DNA of 64,000 bases, from NCBI GenBank assembly GCA_000697355.1, contig JNEN01001226.1:1-64000 (forward strand), written 5' to 3'. How positions within the stretch are numbered: the stretch's first letter is position 1; each line of letters opens with the position of its first letter. This DNA comes from Syncephalastrum monosporum B8922 (lineage: Eukaryota > Mucoromycota > Mucoromycetes > Mucorales > Syncephalastraceae). The position numbers and the translations under genes were made by a program. The notes under the pieces are model-generated. The model was not told the origin of the DNA, ran no database searches, and saw only the letters and a program-made list of their open reading frames with translations. Of the stretch, positions 33,404 through 44,165 are shown in pieces.

Positions 33404-34974
33404 AAGGCTTCATGAGTTCCAAGATCGCTGCCTTTTTATATTTTTCCGCTACGTGACTGCTATTGTGGCTGCGCTGCCCCTTGTCCGGCTTTCTCTGCTC
33501 TCAATTACTCACTGCAACCAAGCAAATGACTTGGTAAACGGGTCGCTTTTCCCCTTGCCTTGACGCTCTGTTCGCACATGAGTATGTTCAGTAAGATATA
33601 TAGTTGACTATCCTAGTAGCACTTTAGGACGGGTGTGCGAGTTTATTACGGTGAGGCTATCGTCATTGCAATGTTAAGATGAAAGATGCTTTGCTGTTGA
33701 TTATTAAGATCAAGTACAGATGAGGCTCCTCATCTCGTCAAGAAAGAATAATAATGTTTCTCATTTTGCATCTCTCAGAGATCTTTGTGAATACACCCAT
33801 CTTCGCATACGTCAGGTCGTGGGCCGTTCTACGGCCATGAAGCAGTGCAGCAGGTAAATGATTTTACCGAACATTTCGAACACGACTGTTTAAGCAACAG
33901 CGAATGGATGCCGTCATTGGAACACACGCGCAAAAAATGATGGCGCACTAAAAACAAGCGGATTTAATATTTGTTCATACATCTGTGAAATATGCACATG
34001 CCGCATAGCTCGGTGGGCACAATGTCTCTTCAGCCTTGGTAGTTTCCTCGCGAACACGCGTAAACTTGAGTGGTATCGAGCATCATCTGGAAATAACATT
34101 AGAGTGATATACACACAACAACTCATTACGTTTCTTCTTGGCAGAAAGGGCAATATGGCTGAAAAGCCACTGCTACATCATTTGAGAGCGTAAATTCAAG
34201 GAGACTAGTCAATCACAAACGTACGTTGCAATAATGGATTTGCTGATCAACTCCATGTAGAGCTTATACTAGCTACACAAACGTGTGAGAGTAGCTATTG
34301 CGTCCTTTGTTTTTTTTTTTTTCCATCCTCATACAGATCATATATTACCTTCAATTTGATTTGATACCTCACAAGTCTTTATTCCATTGAACATGTCATA
34401 TTTAAGTTGTGCCCCTTGATGGTATGCGTGCATAAGGTTGATTTAACGTGAGCCATCGTCTTTTCTGCTTGTGTTCCTTTTGCTCAGGCATATACAAAGA
34501 AATATTCATGTCTGGCATATATGTCATCATCCGTTTGGCTCCAGTGTACATACTATTCCCGGGAAAGTTGCGAACGTGCTCCTTGTACATATCAAGGACC
34601 TTGTCCCGCCGAGGTAGCAGGCGGGGAGCAAGGAATTAAGCTGAATGCAAATATGCGCACTTGCCGTTGTTACTCTTCACCCCCTGAGAACGCCTAGGAA
34701 CGCCTGGGAACGTAATGAAAGAGTTTTCATTATCAATCATTATCTTATGGGAGTCGCGGCGATCATGCATTATATTTTTGCGCAAGGTTTGCATACATTA
34801 CAGAAATTTCTGCTTCGCAGCGAGACGTGAGGTTAGTGTATTGTGTGTGCTTTTAAATGTGGAATTAATGTGAATGTATATACAAGGATTGGGCAAGCGA
34901 GAACGAGTATGAACAAGCTAAACATGAAATAGACTGTGTAAAGGTACAGAGGTACAGCCTGTATGTATGCTATA
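33404..34974. other. Intergenic region, possibly with an unresolved small spliced gene
   Basis: On the minus strand between 34258 and about 33914 there is an ATG (MELISKSIIA...) followed by two intron-like segments. One of them (34128-34086) has GTAATG, a CTCTAAT branch-like site and TTATTTCCAG. The possible splice joins give different short peptides, none of which I recognise, so I do not call a gene. Elsewhere only a T run at 34310-34323 stands out. Confidence 0.4.
33433..33440 (-). promoter_or_regulatory. TATA-like element of the U2 gene
   Basis: The minus strand reads TATAAAAA here, 30-37 nt upstream of the inferred U2 5' end, the expected TATA position. Confidence 0.5.
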
Positions 34975-35802
34975 TCACCCTCTGCCTTGCAAAACCAAGG
35001 CCAGCGGAAGATCATCGTCTTCGTCTGAATCGTCACTGCTACTGTCGTCGTTCTGTGCCGCATCATATCTTTTCGGGATCGGAAACTTTGCTTTTTGCCT
35101 GGCAGCCACCGTTCTGACATTTCCGGGATATCTGGCTCTATGAGTATGAGTGGGCCGTGTCCCGGTGGGTATGCGTACGGAAGGGCCAGGGGGCAAGGGG
35201 AGCAAAGTCTTGTTGTTAATGCGCGGTCGTGATGGGAAGGGCCGTGCGCCACCGCCGCTGTTGTCACTGCTGCTACGTGGAAGATAGAGCGTTTCTGCGT
35301 TGTTTGGTCCCATGATCCAGCGGTGCTGTTCGGTCTGAAGCCTGGCCAGCAAGGACTTCAGATGGACCATTTCAAAGAGAGGGCCCCTAGGATGAAGACG
35401 GCGGAGCTTGTCAAGGGTAACACGATGAAGTGAAGCACGCTGCTGCCACTGGTGTTGTATCACCTTGCCATGTTGGTTATTGCTTTTGTTGTCATCTGAC
35501 AGCATTCGTGAGGAGGCGCCTGGATCATCCAGCTCTGGCTGCTGTTGTTGTTGTTTTTGCTGACGGGCGCGCATATCCGACTCGATGCCCTCCAACATCA
35601 GCGTGATGCGCTTGTTTTGTTTTGGAGAGAGAAATTGCGCGCGGGCCCAGCCAACAAGCTGGTCGCTGATCTTGGCGAATACGCCGGTGCCTGACGGCGG
35701 TTGTACAGGCGGTTTGGCTCCCAGAGATTTGAAATCACAGCAGCCGAAACGTTTTTGTTGTTGACACGACAATGCGAGAGCAGACGTAGGTGATGCGTCC
35801 AT
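34975..35802 (-). CDS. Protein of unknown function with acidic C-terminus
   Basis: A single-exon frame of 275 residues; the start at 35802 is the first ATG giving a hydrophilic N-terminus (MDASPTSALAL). A region around FAKISDQLVGWARAQFLSP and ITLMLEGIESDMRARQ looks helical. A Gln run follows, then a LDKLRRLHPRGPLFEMVHL segment that looks structured. A Pro/Arg-rich stretch and a strongly acidic Ser/Asp tail (DDSSSDDSDEDDDLP) end the protein. Such tails are common in nuclear or chromatin proteins, but this is only composition. I do not recognise the family. The codon use and length make a real gene likely. Confidence 0.6.
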   Translation of the reverse strand: MDASPTSALALSCQQQKRFGCCDFKSLGAKPPVQPPSGTGVFAKISDQLVGWARAQFLSPKQNKRITLMLEGIESDMRARQQKQQQQQPELDDPGASSRMLSDDNKSNNQHGKVIQHQWQQRASLHRVTLDKLRRLHPRGPLFEMVHLKSLLARLQTEQHRWIMGPNNAETLYLPRSSSDNSGGGARPFPSRPRINNKTLLPLPPGPSVRIPTGTRPTHTHRARYPGNVRTVAARQKAKFPIPKRYDAAQNDDSSSDDSDEDDDLPLALVLQGRG

Positions 35803-36296
35803 GGAATAAAGAGAGAAAGAATAAGGCAGCAAAAAGAAAGGGGATGCGATAAAGCAAGCAAAAGAGAAGCGAATATTGCAAGGGACAAAGAAACAAAAAA
35901 AGAAGGCTGAGATGAGTCTATTGTGTTCACATTGGTATGCAAGTATTTATAGCTTGGTGTTCGCCGGTAAACGAGGAAATCTAGACAAAGGCAAAAGCAA
36001 AGACAATGGGGCTGATTGCACTCTTCTTCACGTCACAGAAATGAACCGTGCACATCAAATGAAGGGCTCGACCGGTCTCTTTTCCTTGATTTTGACTTTT
36101 TTATCTCCTCTAGGCCCAGGATAGTCTACCCGCTCCAATCTGGTGGAAGCCTTAAATCATCATTGGGACCTGCCTAAATTGGCGAAAAAGGGGGCGCGCC
36201 TGCCTTTTCATGCTTTGTGGCGGCGCTCCTCTCTTAATCACCTAAGCCACGGGTCTCTCTTCGGGCCCCCGTCCCTTGCCTATTCCTTCCCTCACC
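35803..36296. other. Divergent intergenic region
   Basis: Lies between the unknown protein and PET117 and must contain both promoters. TATTTATA near 35943-35950 is a possible TATA element. No coding signal. Confidence 0.45.
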
Positions 36297-36679
36297 ATGT
36301 CAACCAAGGCCAAATTGACCTTGGGCGCCTCGATCGTCTTTTGCTGTGGCACCATTTACGGTGTGCACTATCTGCAACGCTACGAGAAGGAGGTATGTAT
36401 ATGGTATAGGGCGTGTCTTATGTGCTCGTGTGTGTGTGCGTGTGTGTGTGTGTGTGTATATGCTAGACGACAGCATTCTAAAAGTCATTGTCACTTTCCC
36501 TTCTATAGCTCATGCAACGCGGTATCGAAAAGGATGACGAGCGACGACAGAAGCTTGCACAACGTGCAGAAAACATGCGCGAACTGGACGAGCAGCAGGC
36601 TCTGCATGAACAGTTACTCAAGACACAAGCAGTTTCAAAAGCGCCGTCCAGTCAACCTGCGTCCGAGGAGGATTCATAA
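36297..36679 (+). CDS. PET117: PET117-like cytochrome c oxidase assembly protein
   Basis: PET117 is a small mitochondrial inner-membrane protein that couples heme A synthesis to cytochrome oxidase assembly. Exons are 36297-36392 and 36509-36679, for 88 residues. The pattern is typical: MSTKAKLTLG, a single membrane helix (ASIVFCCGTIYGVHYL), then a charged Q-R-x-E-K-E-LMQRGIEKDDER segment. The C-terminal tail (KAPSSQPASEEDS) is low complexity. The 116-nt intron contains a (GT)n tract. A small gene, but the membrane segment followed by GxxxD/ER spacing fits the family well. Confidence 0.8.
36428..36458 (+). repeat. (GT)n microsatellite inside the PET117 intron
   Basis: About 31 nt of alternating GT with one C interruption. 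It lies wholly inside the intron between the donor at 36393 and the acceptor at 36508, so length change should not alter the protein. Confidence 0.8.
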
Positions 36680-36818
36680 TATACACGGATACCCCTTCCC
36701 ACCTCCAGCATACATAAGAAGGGTGCTGGGTGATAGCTTAGAAATGAATGGATTGGTGTGGACAAAAAGAAAGAAGATCTTCTTTTATTTAAGAGGAGTT
36801 GCCAGTGAAAGACAGCGT

Positions 36819-37378
36819 TTAAGCGGACTCGCCCTGCTTGAAGACATAGGTGAGGTGGCACTTGCCGCAGTACTGGCGGTCCTTGTGCCAGCCCATGAAG
36901 ACACCAGCGCCACAGGTGGCGTTGGGGCACTCACGGCGGAGACGAGTGATCTTGCCAGACTCATCGACCTTGTAGTACTTGAGGATCGACAACTTGACTT
37001 TCTTGCGCTTGTGCTTGATCTTCTTGGGCGTGGTGTAGGTCTTCTTCTTCTTCTTCTTACCACCACCAAGCAGCTCAGCGTTCAGGTGGAGGGTGTTCAG
37101 GTTCTCGACACCGTAGAGCGAGAGCTCGCCGTCAACGAGGTTCTTGCCAGCGAACGACAGCAGCTGGGCATCAGCGGGGATGCCTAATTAGAAACCAATG
37201 GCAATAACCAGGCCAACATGAGTCATTGCTACTCGACAATCCCAATCCTTCATGGATTGCTTCGGGTGGACTTACCCTCGCGCTCGGCGATCATGGCCTT
37301 GACGGAGGCGACCGACGAGGACGCGGTGACATTCAGGGCAAGGGTGTTGCCTTCGAGGGAGTTGACGAAAATCTGCAT
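36819..37378 (-). CDS. RPS31: Ribosomal protein eS31 fused to a divergent ubiquitin-like domain
   Basis: eS31 is a small-subunit ribosomal protein made as a C-terminal fusion to ubiquitin, which is normally cut off to give free ubiquitin. Exons are 37378-37276 and 37183-36819, for 155 residues. The eS31 part is ordinary: a Lys-rich start ([16 protein letters not shown]), then [20 protein letters not shown] and a C4 zinc finger (CPNATC...CGKC). The ubiquitin part is not: it starts [11 protein letters not shown] and has a Ser at the Ile44 position. It keeps only Lys27 and Lys48 of the seven lysines, lacks one residue near 58-60, and ends AELLGGG instead of LRLRGG. It is probably still cleaved after GG but unlikely to serve as ubiquitin. 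Intron 92 nt. Confidence 0.9.
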
Positions 37379-37869
37379 CCTTAGAATCGATCAGACAGAT
37401 AACTGGATTATTTCTCACGGGGTTCGCGAAAAAGAATCTGCAAGGCGAGCCGAGCCCGAGTCAGTCAAGCACATTCAAGGGTGGTCTGCAGTCATTCACA
37501 CTCACCGTCCTCGTAATCTGAGAAAAGGGAAAGAGAAATTGGTTTGCAAGCCTTCCGAAAACTTTTATAACCTCAAAAAAATTTTCGCTTGCGGCCTTTC
37601 AAAAACCACCAATCCACGTAGACCTCTTCCATCCTGGGACAGACGGGATCAAACAAACAATACAGATAGATACTGTATGTACAATAGATGAAACTTTCCT
37701 GAATATCCTGAATAGCATACGTACATGCGTTTTAGCCATATGACATGGTTCTCAGTGTACTCTACGTCTGATTATCTCTCTTTCCATTCTGATTGGTCCA
37801 AAAAAGCTTTAATAAGTTTTATAGATAAAAGTTGGGATCTTCTTTCGCTTGCATCTCTTCCTTTCTTTT
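37379..37869. other. Intergenic region between eS31 and ARP3
   Basis: The left part is the eS31 promoter, with an A-rich stretch near 37575. The right part is the ARP3 3' UTR. No further gene. Confidence 0.5.
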
Positions 37870-39578
37870 TTACAACAGACTACCAAATACACGGTTGTGT
37901 CTACAGATGCTCGGGCCATATTCATCGTATTCTGCCTTGGTATGACAGTAGTTGTAGAACTCAGCCTATGAAATTTACAACATGAGTGGATGGGTTCTCT
38001 TCCTTATGCGGTCCGTTGGACGTACCGTGGATGCCAGCAAGCTACCACCGAACCAGACAGCGTGGCGCTGCTTCTTGTGTGAAATAACGTTGACTTCCAT
38101 GGGTTTGGCCTAGTTCATGATAAAAGATAGATGGTGAGTTCTATGTGGACAAACGAACCCTTTTCGACATTTACCCGCATATGACCGCCACTCAGCTCCT
38201 CGCTGGCCTGGATACGCTTATCGACAGTTCGCTTGATATCGCGCTGCAGTCGCTTGTCGAAGCCCTTGAACATGGTTGAACCGCCCGACAAGACAATGTT
38301 CTGCCATAGACAAAATATTATTAGAAGCAGTATGTGCATTGCGTTTGAACGTACCTTATACAGACCACGACGCACATCAATCGGACTGGTCTGGATGACG
38401 GTATCGACGACCTCGGGCAAGGGCGTCAGGAAGTCCGAGCTCGCAATCTCAGGGTTGAAAAAGATCTCGGGGGCCAAGAAACGCTCAAAACCGACATCCA
38501 CCGAGTAGCTCTAAGGATGGAAATTCAATCGCGTAAGCCCTCCTTCATACCTCTGAGTATTTCTTCGCTTTTTTACATGATTTTACCTTTCCTGTCATGG
38601 CATGAATACCATCGTACTTCTTAAAGTACTTGTCAGGCTCCTGGTCAAACTTCTTGAATTCCTTGACGATATCAGGGCAGACATAGGAGTAGTCTTCTTT
38701 GATGGCTTCAGCGACACGAAGCGAGTCTTCAGGAGGGATGCTCGTCTCGCCACGTTCACGCAGCAGGGACTGCACAAAAGAAGTGATATCACGACCAGCA
38801 ATAGGAATGGACTTGATGGAGCTGCCAATAACGTAGCCCTCCGCCACGGGAATGACGTGCGTGACACCGTCACCAGAGTCGACAACGGTACCCGTCAAAG
38901 TCTGTTCATCGACCTTGTTGGAGGTCCACGAAGCAGCAAGGGCAAGCACGGCTTGTACGGCAATATAGAGACCCTGGATATTGAAAGACTCAAACATGAT
39001 TTCGGCTGTCATCTCGCGGTTCTCAGGCGGGTTAAGCGGAGGTTCGGTCTAGGTTTGGAGGGTGCATTGTGTCAGATAGGCGCAGAGGCGATCCACAAAC
39101 TTACCAGCAGAAAGTAGTGATCCTCGGGCTCACATCGGAGATACTTGAAAATAGACTGTTCCCAGTAGCGTTCCATATGGTCCCAGTTGGATATCTGACC
39201 ATGGCGGATAGGATAGTTGAGCGCCATCGTTTTTGCCTGGGAGACGGCTTCGTCGCCAATGTGAAAGTCGAGGTCCTCGATACCGCGTTTCGAGGCGAGG
39301 TTGTTGCTAAGGAAAGACGGCTTGGAGGGTACGCCGGGGCGGCCAGACGATGAAGGCGTTTCGCGCGTCGCAATGGCGGTGGGAAACACGAATGCGGGTT
39401 CATTGTTGCCGCTGAAACCGAGCTTGGAGTAGCTGGATGAAAGCATATCAATATACAGCAGCACAAAAGACCAAGGGATACAAAACACGCGTTATAAAGC
39501 GGCGTGGGGTGTGTGTAATAGATATTGCTGGGCTTACCCGGTTCCATTGTCCATCACAACGACAGGTAAATTCGTCAT
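37870..39578 (-). CDS. ARP3: Actin-related protein 3 (Arp2/3 complex)
   Basis: ARP3 is one of the two actin-like subunits that nucleate branched actin filaments. Exons are 39578-39538, 39432-39105, 39048-38587, 38510-38355, 38300-38175, 38109-38026 and 37965-37870, for 430 residues. Nucleotide-binding signatures are intact: [18 protein letters not shown] at the start, [14 protein letters not shown] in the middle and [14 protein letters not shown] later. ARP3-specific features include the [19 protein letters not shown] stretch and the terminal [14 protein letters not shown]. The C-terminus runs slightly past this motif (RVFGSLL). All introns are GT-AG, 54-105 nt. It lies next to the capping-protein gene in the same orientation. 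Confidence 0.96.
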
Positions 39579-39913
39579 CTCGGAGGTAGTAAGCTACTGT
39601 GATAGCAAGTGGTATGATGTGATGTGAAGAAAGAGTTCAGCAAGAAAATGAAAGCGGATGAGCTTGTAAAGGTCGGTGACAATCGAAAAGCACACACTAA
39701 GTTCAGGCGAGTATACGGCTCCAGACGTAATACTCAGCAGATTTCGTATCGGCGTTCCAATTCATACCGTGCCATACAACACAACCCATTACCGCCTCTC
39801 CATCACCCCGAATGCATATCCATTCAAAAAAAAAAAAAGCATAAAAAAAAAGAAAGAGGTATAACAGACAGCAGCAGAAGAAAAGGGGCCGTGTGTGTGT
39901 ATATTATTCAGGC
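39579..39913. other. Intergenic region between ARP3 and capping protein beta
   Basis: Contains A-rich runs (39826-39852) near the 3' end of the capping-protein gene and the ARP3 promoter. No coding signal. Confidence 0.5.
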
Positions 39914-40935
39914 TCATTGCGCATTTCGCTCCATGAGACGGCCCACGAGCTCCTTTTGGATTCTGGCCTGCTCCCGGCTCTCGGCCAAAGAGCCAAGACT
40001 TCTGAGATCGTTCGCGATGTCCTTCGTTTTGCCAAAATACACCTCTTGCAGCGAGTTGCGCATCTTGCCCTCGATATCTTCCACCATCCGACCGATGTTG
40101 GCCACGTGCGCTGAGGGATCATCTACAGGGAAGTCTTGTTCCGACTGAGGGTAATGCGGGATGGATGAGTTTTCACAGAACAGAATATGTGTAGATATCG
40201 TTTCAATATATCACGCTTTTACCTGACGCGTCATGCTACCACTCAGGTTCATGTCACCCAGGTTCTGGTTATTGGTAATCATATAAAGCATGACAGTCGA
40301 GGTCAGCTTGTAATGAGCATTGCGACCGCGTTCCTGGACCTCAAACACGTGGATAGAATCCCAAGCACCTTTCATGCGACGTGCACCATCACCGACTAGG
40401 GGAAGGGGTGGGGGAGAGAATGGTTTCCTAGAGGTTAAGATGGATGCTCTACGCAAAACCACGCCGGCTCACCTTTCTTGATCAGGACAACGACAGCAAA
40501 CTTGTCATCGATATCAAAAGTGTAGACAGAGGAAATACCGCCCTCGTAATACATTTCGCGGTAGGTATCAAAAGCGTCGTTCGCAGCGACTTCGAGCTTG
40601 CGGAGGGTGGGCGAAGGCAGGGCGCCGTCGGGGAGTTCAGGTTCGTATTCGTTGCTCCAGGGTGACCGGTAAGAGTCACCATCTCGGTTATAGTCGCAGA
40701 TAAGATAGTCTTTGCCCGTCTTTTGGCATCGTCTGACCTTGAGCGGCTGGTCGATAGCAGACAGCAGCTCATCTGCAAGGTCAGCGTTCACGAGCTGGAG
40801 GAGTTTGCTGAAGTTTTCCTCGACATTCTGCGGAGGCAATCGGCGCATCAAGTCGAGTGCGCAGTCGTATTGGTCGGCCTATGCAGCAGTAGCAAGTGAG
40901 ACGCGTGTCTATCGCAAGCGGGCGGTCTGTACCAT
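39914..40935 (-). CDS. CAP2: F-actin capping protein subunit beta
   Basis: With the alpha subunit it caps the fast-growing ends of actin filaments. Exons are 40935-40933, 40878-40473, 40395-40223 and 40144-39914, for 270 residues, the normal family length. Nearly the whole protein aligns by eye with known beta subunits: [50 protein letters not shown] and [19 protein letters not shown] with [10 protein letters not shown]. The first coding exon is just the ATG: GT follows directly, and the next exon starts with GCC-GAC-CAA. This placement is well supported, because the family starts M-x-D-Q. It is divergent from eS21, 228 bp away. Confidence 0.95.
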
Positions 40936-41163
40936 AGTAGAAGTGTACAAGCGAATAGGAACAGGTGGAGAAAGTGGAAGCAAGGACGGCTGCTGAGCTT
41001 GAATCAGACGGGAGCTGGAATCGAACGAGCGAGTTTTTGAGGACCAGGCAAAGATCCGTTGGGCAAAATGGGAAATGAGCTTGCTGAATATGTGGCTTGG
41101 GAACACCTGCAAAATTTTGAGGAGGAGGCGATAGACAGGCTTCCTCTTTCTCTCTTCGTCGCA
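40936..41163. promoter_or_regulatory. Shared promoter of capping protein beta and eS21
   Basis: 228 bp separate two divergent start codons. No TATA box is visible on either strand; CTCTTTCTCTC at 41142-41152 forms a pyrimidine-rich leader typical of ribosomal protein genes. Confidence 0.5.
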
Positions 41164-41587
41164 ATGGAAAACTCTGAAGGCAGACTCGTTGACCTCTACA
41201 TCCCCCGCAAGTGGTACTAGAAGCTTATAACTCTCTCTCCTGTTCATTGCAACCTCATTCATTCCTCCATTTTGCTTCATTCCATTTCGATAGCTCGGCC
41301 ACCAACCGTCTCATCACTGCCAAGGACCACGCCTCCGTCCAAATCAACGTTGGCGATGTCGGTGCCGACGGTCGTCTCACCAGCACCTACAAGACCTACG
41401 CTCTCTCTGGCTTCGTTCGCCGTGAGGCCGAGTCTGACGACTCCCTGAACCGCCTTGCGACCCAGGATGGCTGTAAGTTCTCGTCTCGAGTTCCTGTTTG
41501 CTATGTGATCGAAAAATAATAACACATCCTTTTTTTATTTTTTTTTTATTTCCAGTCCTCAAGAACGTCTGGTCCTACCAGAAGTAA
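41164..41587 (+). CDS. RPS21: Ribosomal protein eS21
   Basis: A small-subunit ribosomal protein needed for 18S rRNA 3' processing. Exons are 41164-41213, 41294-41472 and 41556-41587, for 86 residues, the family's usual size. The conserved core is clear: [48 protein letters not shown]. The C-terminus is [10 protein letters not shown]. Codons favour C-ending forms, as in the other ribosomal gene here. The last intron has a long T tract before its acceptor. Confidence 0.95.
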
Positions 41588-41705
41588 ATGGTTTCTTCAT
41601 TTTAGCAAACCAATAAACATGTTTACGTTCGGCAGAAAGTCCAGCAAAATCATAAAAAGAGTGCATGGCGAGCGAGGGTGTAGTCATAGTTTATTTTTTG
41701 TGCGT

Positions 41706-42248
41706 TTATCTTCTTTTGTTCTTCTTTCTGTTGCGCTGAGTCGTTGCTGGGGAATCGGGTATCTTTGCGCTGCCCGTTGCTGGTGCCTGAGATGTGTTCA
41801 ATGCGTCCAAGTCTAGATAAGGGTAACCCAATCATGAGCATCCGGCACACCCAAGGAAGAGCGTGCTATCCATTACCTGGCACGGGCTGGTTTTGCATCT
41901 GGCACACCATCATGGCATTCATGTTGGTGAATTTGCGTAAATCGGACGCTTGATCTGTCTTGTACTGCACCACCTATACGCACAGTATGAGTCCATACTT
42001 GCAGCAGAGAGCGTTGTTTACTAGTATTCGGCGTACCGTCTGATCGTCCGTTACTTTCAGAATAAGCTGACCATCGGTGTGGCGAAATCGCGAGACGTAA
42101 CGTGTCTAAGGCAAGAATAACATGAAATAAGCTAAGCAACTCGAGTTGATTGGACCCTGAACGTGTCATCTCGACGTACTCTGTCGGGAGCGGCCGCGTA
42201 CAGTTCCTCGGCTGCCTTTTGGAATTCGTCCCAAGTGGCAATGTACAT
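41706..42248 (-). CDS. SRP9: Signal recognition particle 9 kDa subunit
   Basis: SRP9 forms the Alu-domain heterodimer with SRP14 and slows translation while ribosomes dock at the ER. Exons are 42248-42180, 42105-42037, 41973-41877 and 41812-41706, for 113 residues. Family features are the start (MYIATWDEFQKAAEELY), a basic strand (TRYVSRFRHTDGQLILKVTDD), and QYKTDQASDLRKFTNMNAMM, which matches the canonical KTDQAQDVKKIEKF region. The C-terminal ~30 residues are an Ala/Thr-rich linker ending in a Lys/Arg cluster (RKKNKRR), an extension relative to animal SRP9. The open frame runs further upstream, but the chosen ATG gives the family's normal start. Confidence 0.88.
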
Positions 42249-44165
42249 TGGGAAACAAGAAACACCCGCTTTATGTGGAAAGAAATCAAATTGGGGGATT
42301 TGTATTTGTGCGCACTGACCCAGATCCCACCGAGACAATTAGTTCATCGATACTGACTGATCCCTTTGTTACTGTATCTATCTACGTACCATATTCCATC
42401 CCATTGTGTCTTTACGCACAAAACATCTGTACAGTCTGCTTCTTCTCTAACTGATACCAGGTTCATCTATCTCGCAGCTACAGTACACAGTATATCATCT
42501 CCACCTTCACCGGTAGAGGCACTACCATCCGAAAGAAAACGCGTATGCCACCCCTTAACAGGAGCTATACTACAAAGAGACAGACATGATGGGTGAGCAC
42601 TTACTGAGAGCACCAGTGCGGGTCTTTGTAGTGCTCGTATATGTGTATATGTACCTGTTACCCCGACCTTGGTACTTGAAAGTGCGTACCTGAAAGATAA
42701 TATGAATGTCGCACACTTTTGCTATTCGGTCTTGTGAATAAGTAGAGTTCGGCTCTCTGATAACCGAGAGCTGTTGCTACGAGGGAAATACTGGAGGCAC
42801 TCCTGTTGAGCCCTGTCTTTTTTCCCTTGACTCTGCGGCATAATTTGATAATACAACACACAAGTGAGCCATTAGTAGTGCCTTTCAGCAAGAAGGTCAT
42901 AGTGAGATATGACCGAATAAACGCAGTTTGACTTGAAGCGGTGTCAAGGATCCTAAGCGGCTTGCAGTCGAGACCCATCCCATACACCTACCGAGCCACC
43001 TTAGGAGCAAGAGTCTTGATATCACACTGTGATGTCCGCGTGCACATTGGAAAAGACCATACTTCATCCAGAAACTACCTGCTCCTCTCGCCGTCTGCCC
43101 TTCCCTGAAGTATCAAGATAAATACAGTTGAGAAAAGTAGTGACATGGTACCGAAATAAATGTCTCACATGGGAACTATGTGTATCAACATTATTTCTAA
43201 ACATGAAGTTGTCCGCTTCGCCAATCATTTGATGTCAAAGGCAAACAACATGCACGAAATCAGCTGTATATGCGCTCAGGGAGAAAAAGGTCTCAATGAT
43301 GCAGGCCACCACGGGCTGGGATAAGTGATATATATTGCTGAGAACAGAAGTATATCCTTCGTTGGAGCAACAAGACATATATATTGAGTATTGGCTTTAT
43401 CAGGATGATCGTACAAGACATTTAACGTGGTCATCACATGGGTCGTCCACAAGATTACGTTTATAAGTGCACAATTGATAGGGCTTAATGAAGAAACGTT
43501 AGTTTCATTAATTACTACTTTTAAAGTCTGTAGCGGACAGTTGCTCACCGAAGATTGCACCACTATGCACCACGTAAGTTGCTAAATCAGAAGTATTTCA
43601 TTTGGATATGATTAATGTTCATTCCATACTAAGCTTGCTGCTTTTATCACGCCCTTTTCTTCCTTGTCTTCGTCTATGTGCTCCTCTCCCTTGTTCCCAC
43701 TCGCGGCCTTCTTATCCAGGGATCCTTTCCTGCTTTTTTCCGCTTGCGAGCAGATCAATGCCTACACAAGGGACTTGAAGATATCCTTTCCCCGGCCTGC
43801 GTTTTCTAGCCTAGGCGGTCAACGGCCGGTATCATGCTTGAGATCCTTCCCCCCTTCCCGCTTCATAGACATGTATCCTTGCGCCGAATGGTCAGCTCCA
43901 CGCCCCCCAGTAAGGATGTGTAGATGATATTCGAAATTTTGGCTCACAATTTTTATTCAGCCACAGATGAGACAGTGTCCAACGCGCCATGAGCTTTTTC
44001 GATGGCACCGGTTCCGGCCGCTTAGGTATGTAGAAAAAGGTGGATTTCAGTCCACGCGCGTTGATTTTGGAACGAAATTCATAGACTAGTTATCGCAAAA
44101 TATAGTATACAGTCAAATACAAGAAAACTACTTTTTACAGATATATAAAGGGTGTAACAGATAGC
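42249..44165. other. Long intergenic region; no supported gene
   Basis: Frames at 42658-42987 (-) and 43664-43927 (+) are open but show no motif or intron support. A short ATG frame at 43989 (MSFFDGTGSGRL) ends after 14 codons at an apparent donor and would run antisense to the arrestin gene. Nothing else stands out. Confidence 0.5.

Noticed and set aside
36276..37187. 303-residue plus-strand frame spanning PET117 and antisense eS31
   Set aside because: It reads through the PET117 intron in the wrong frame and then antisense through eS31; the spliced PET117 and minus-strand eS31 explain the DNA.
42658..42987. 109-residue minus-strand frame
   Set aside because: No recognisable domain or splice structure; composition resembles random AT-rich translation.
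43664..43927. 87-residue plus-strand frame rich in Ser, Pro and Phe
   Set aside because: Pyrimidine-rich DNA alone would give this composition; no family signal and no partner exons.
43989..44033. Short ATG frame MSFFDGTGSGRL followed by a donor-like GTATGT
   Set aside because: Any continuation would run antisense through the alpha-arrestin 3' end, and I found no in-frame second exon.
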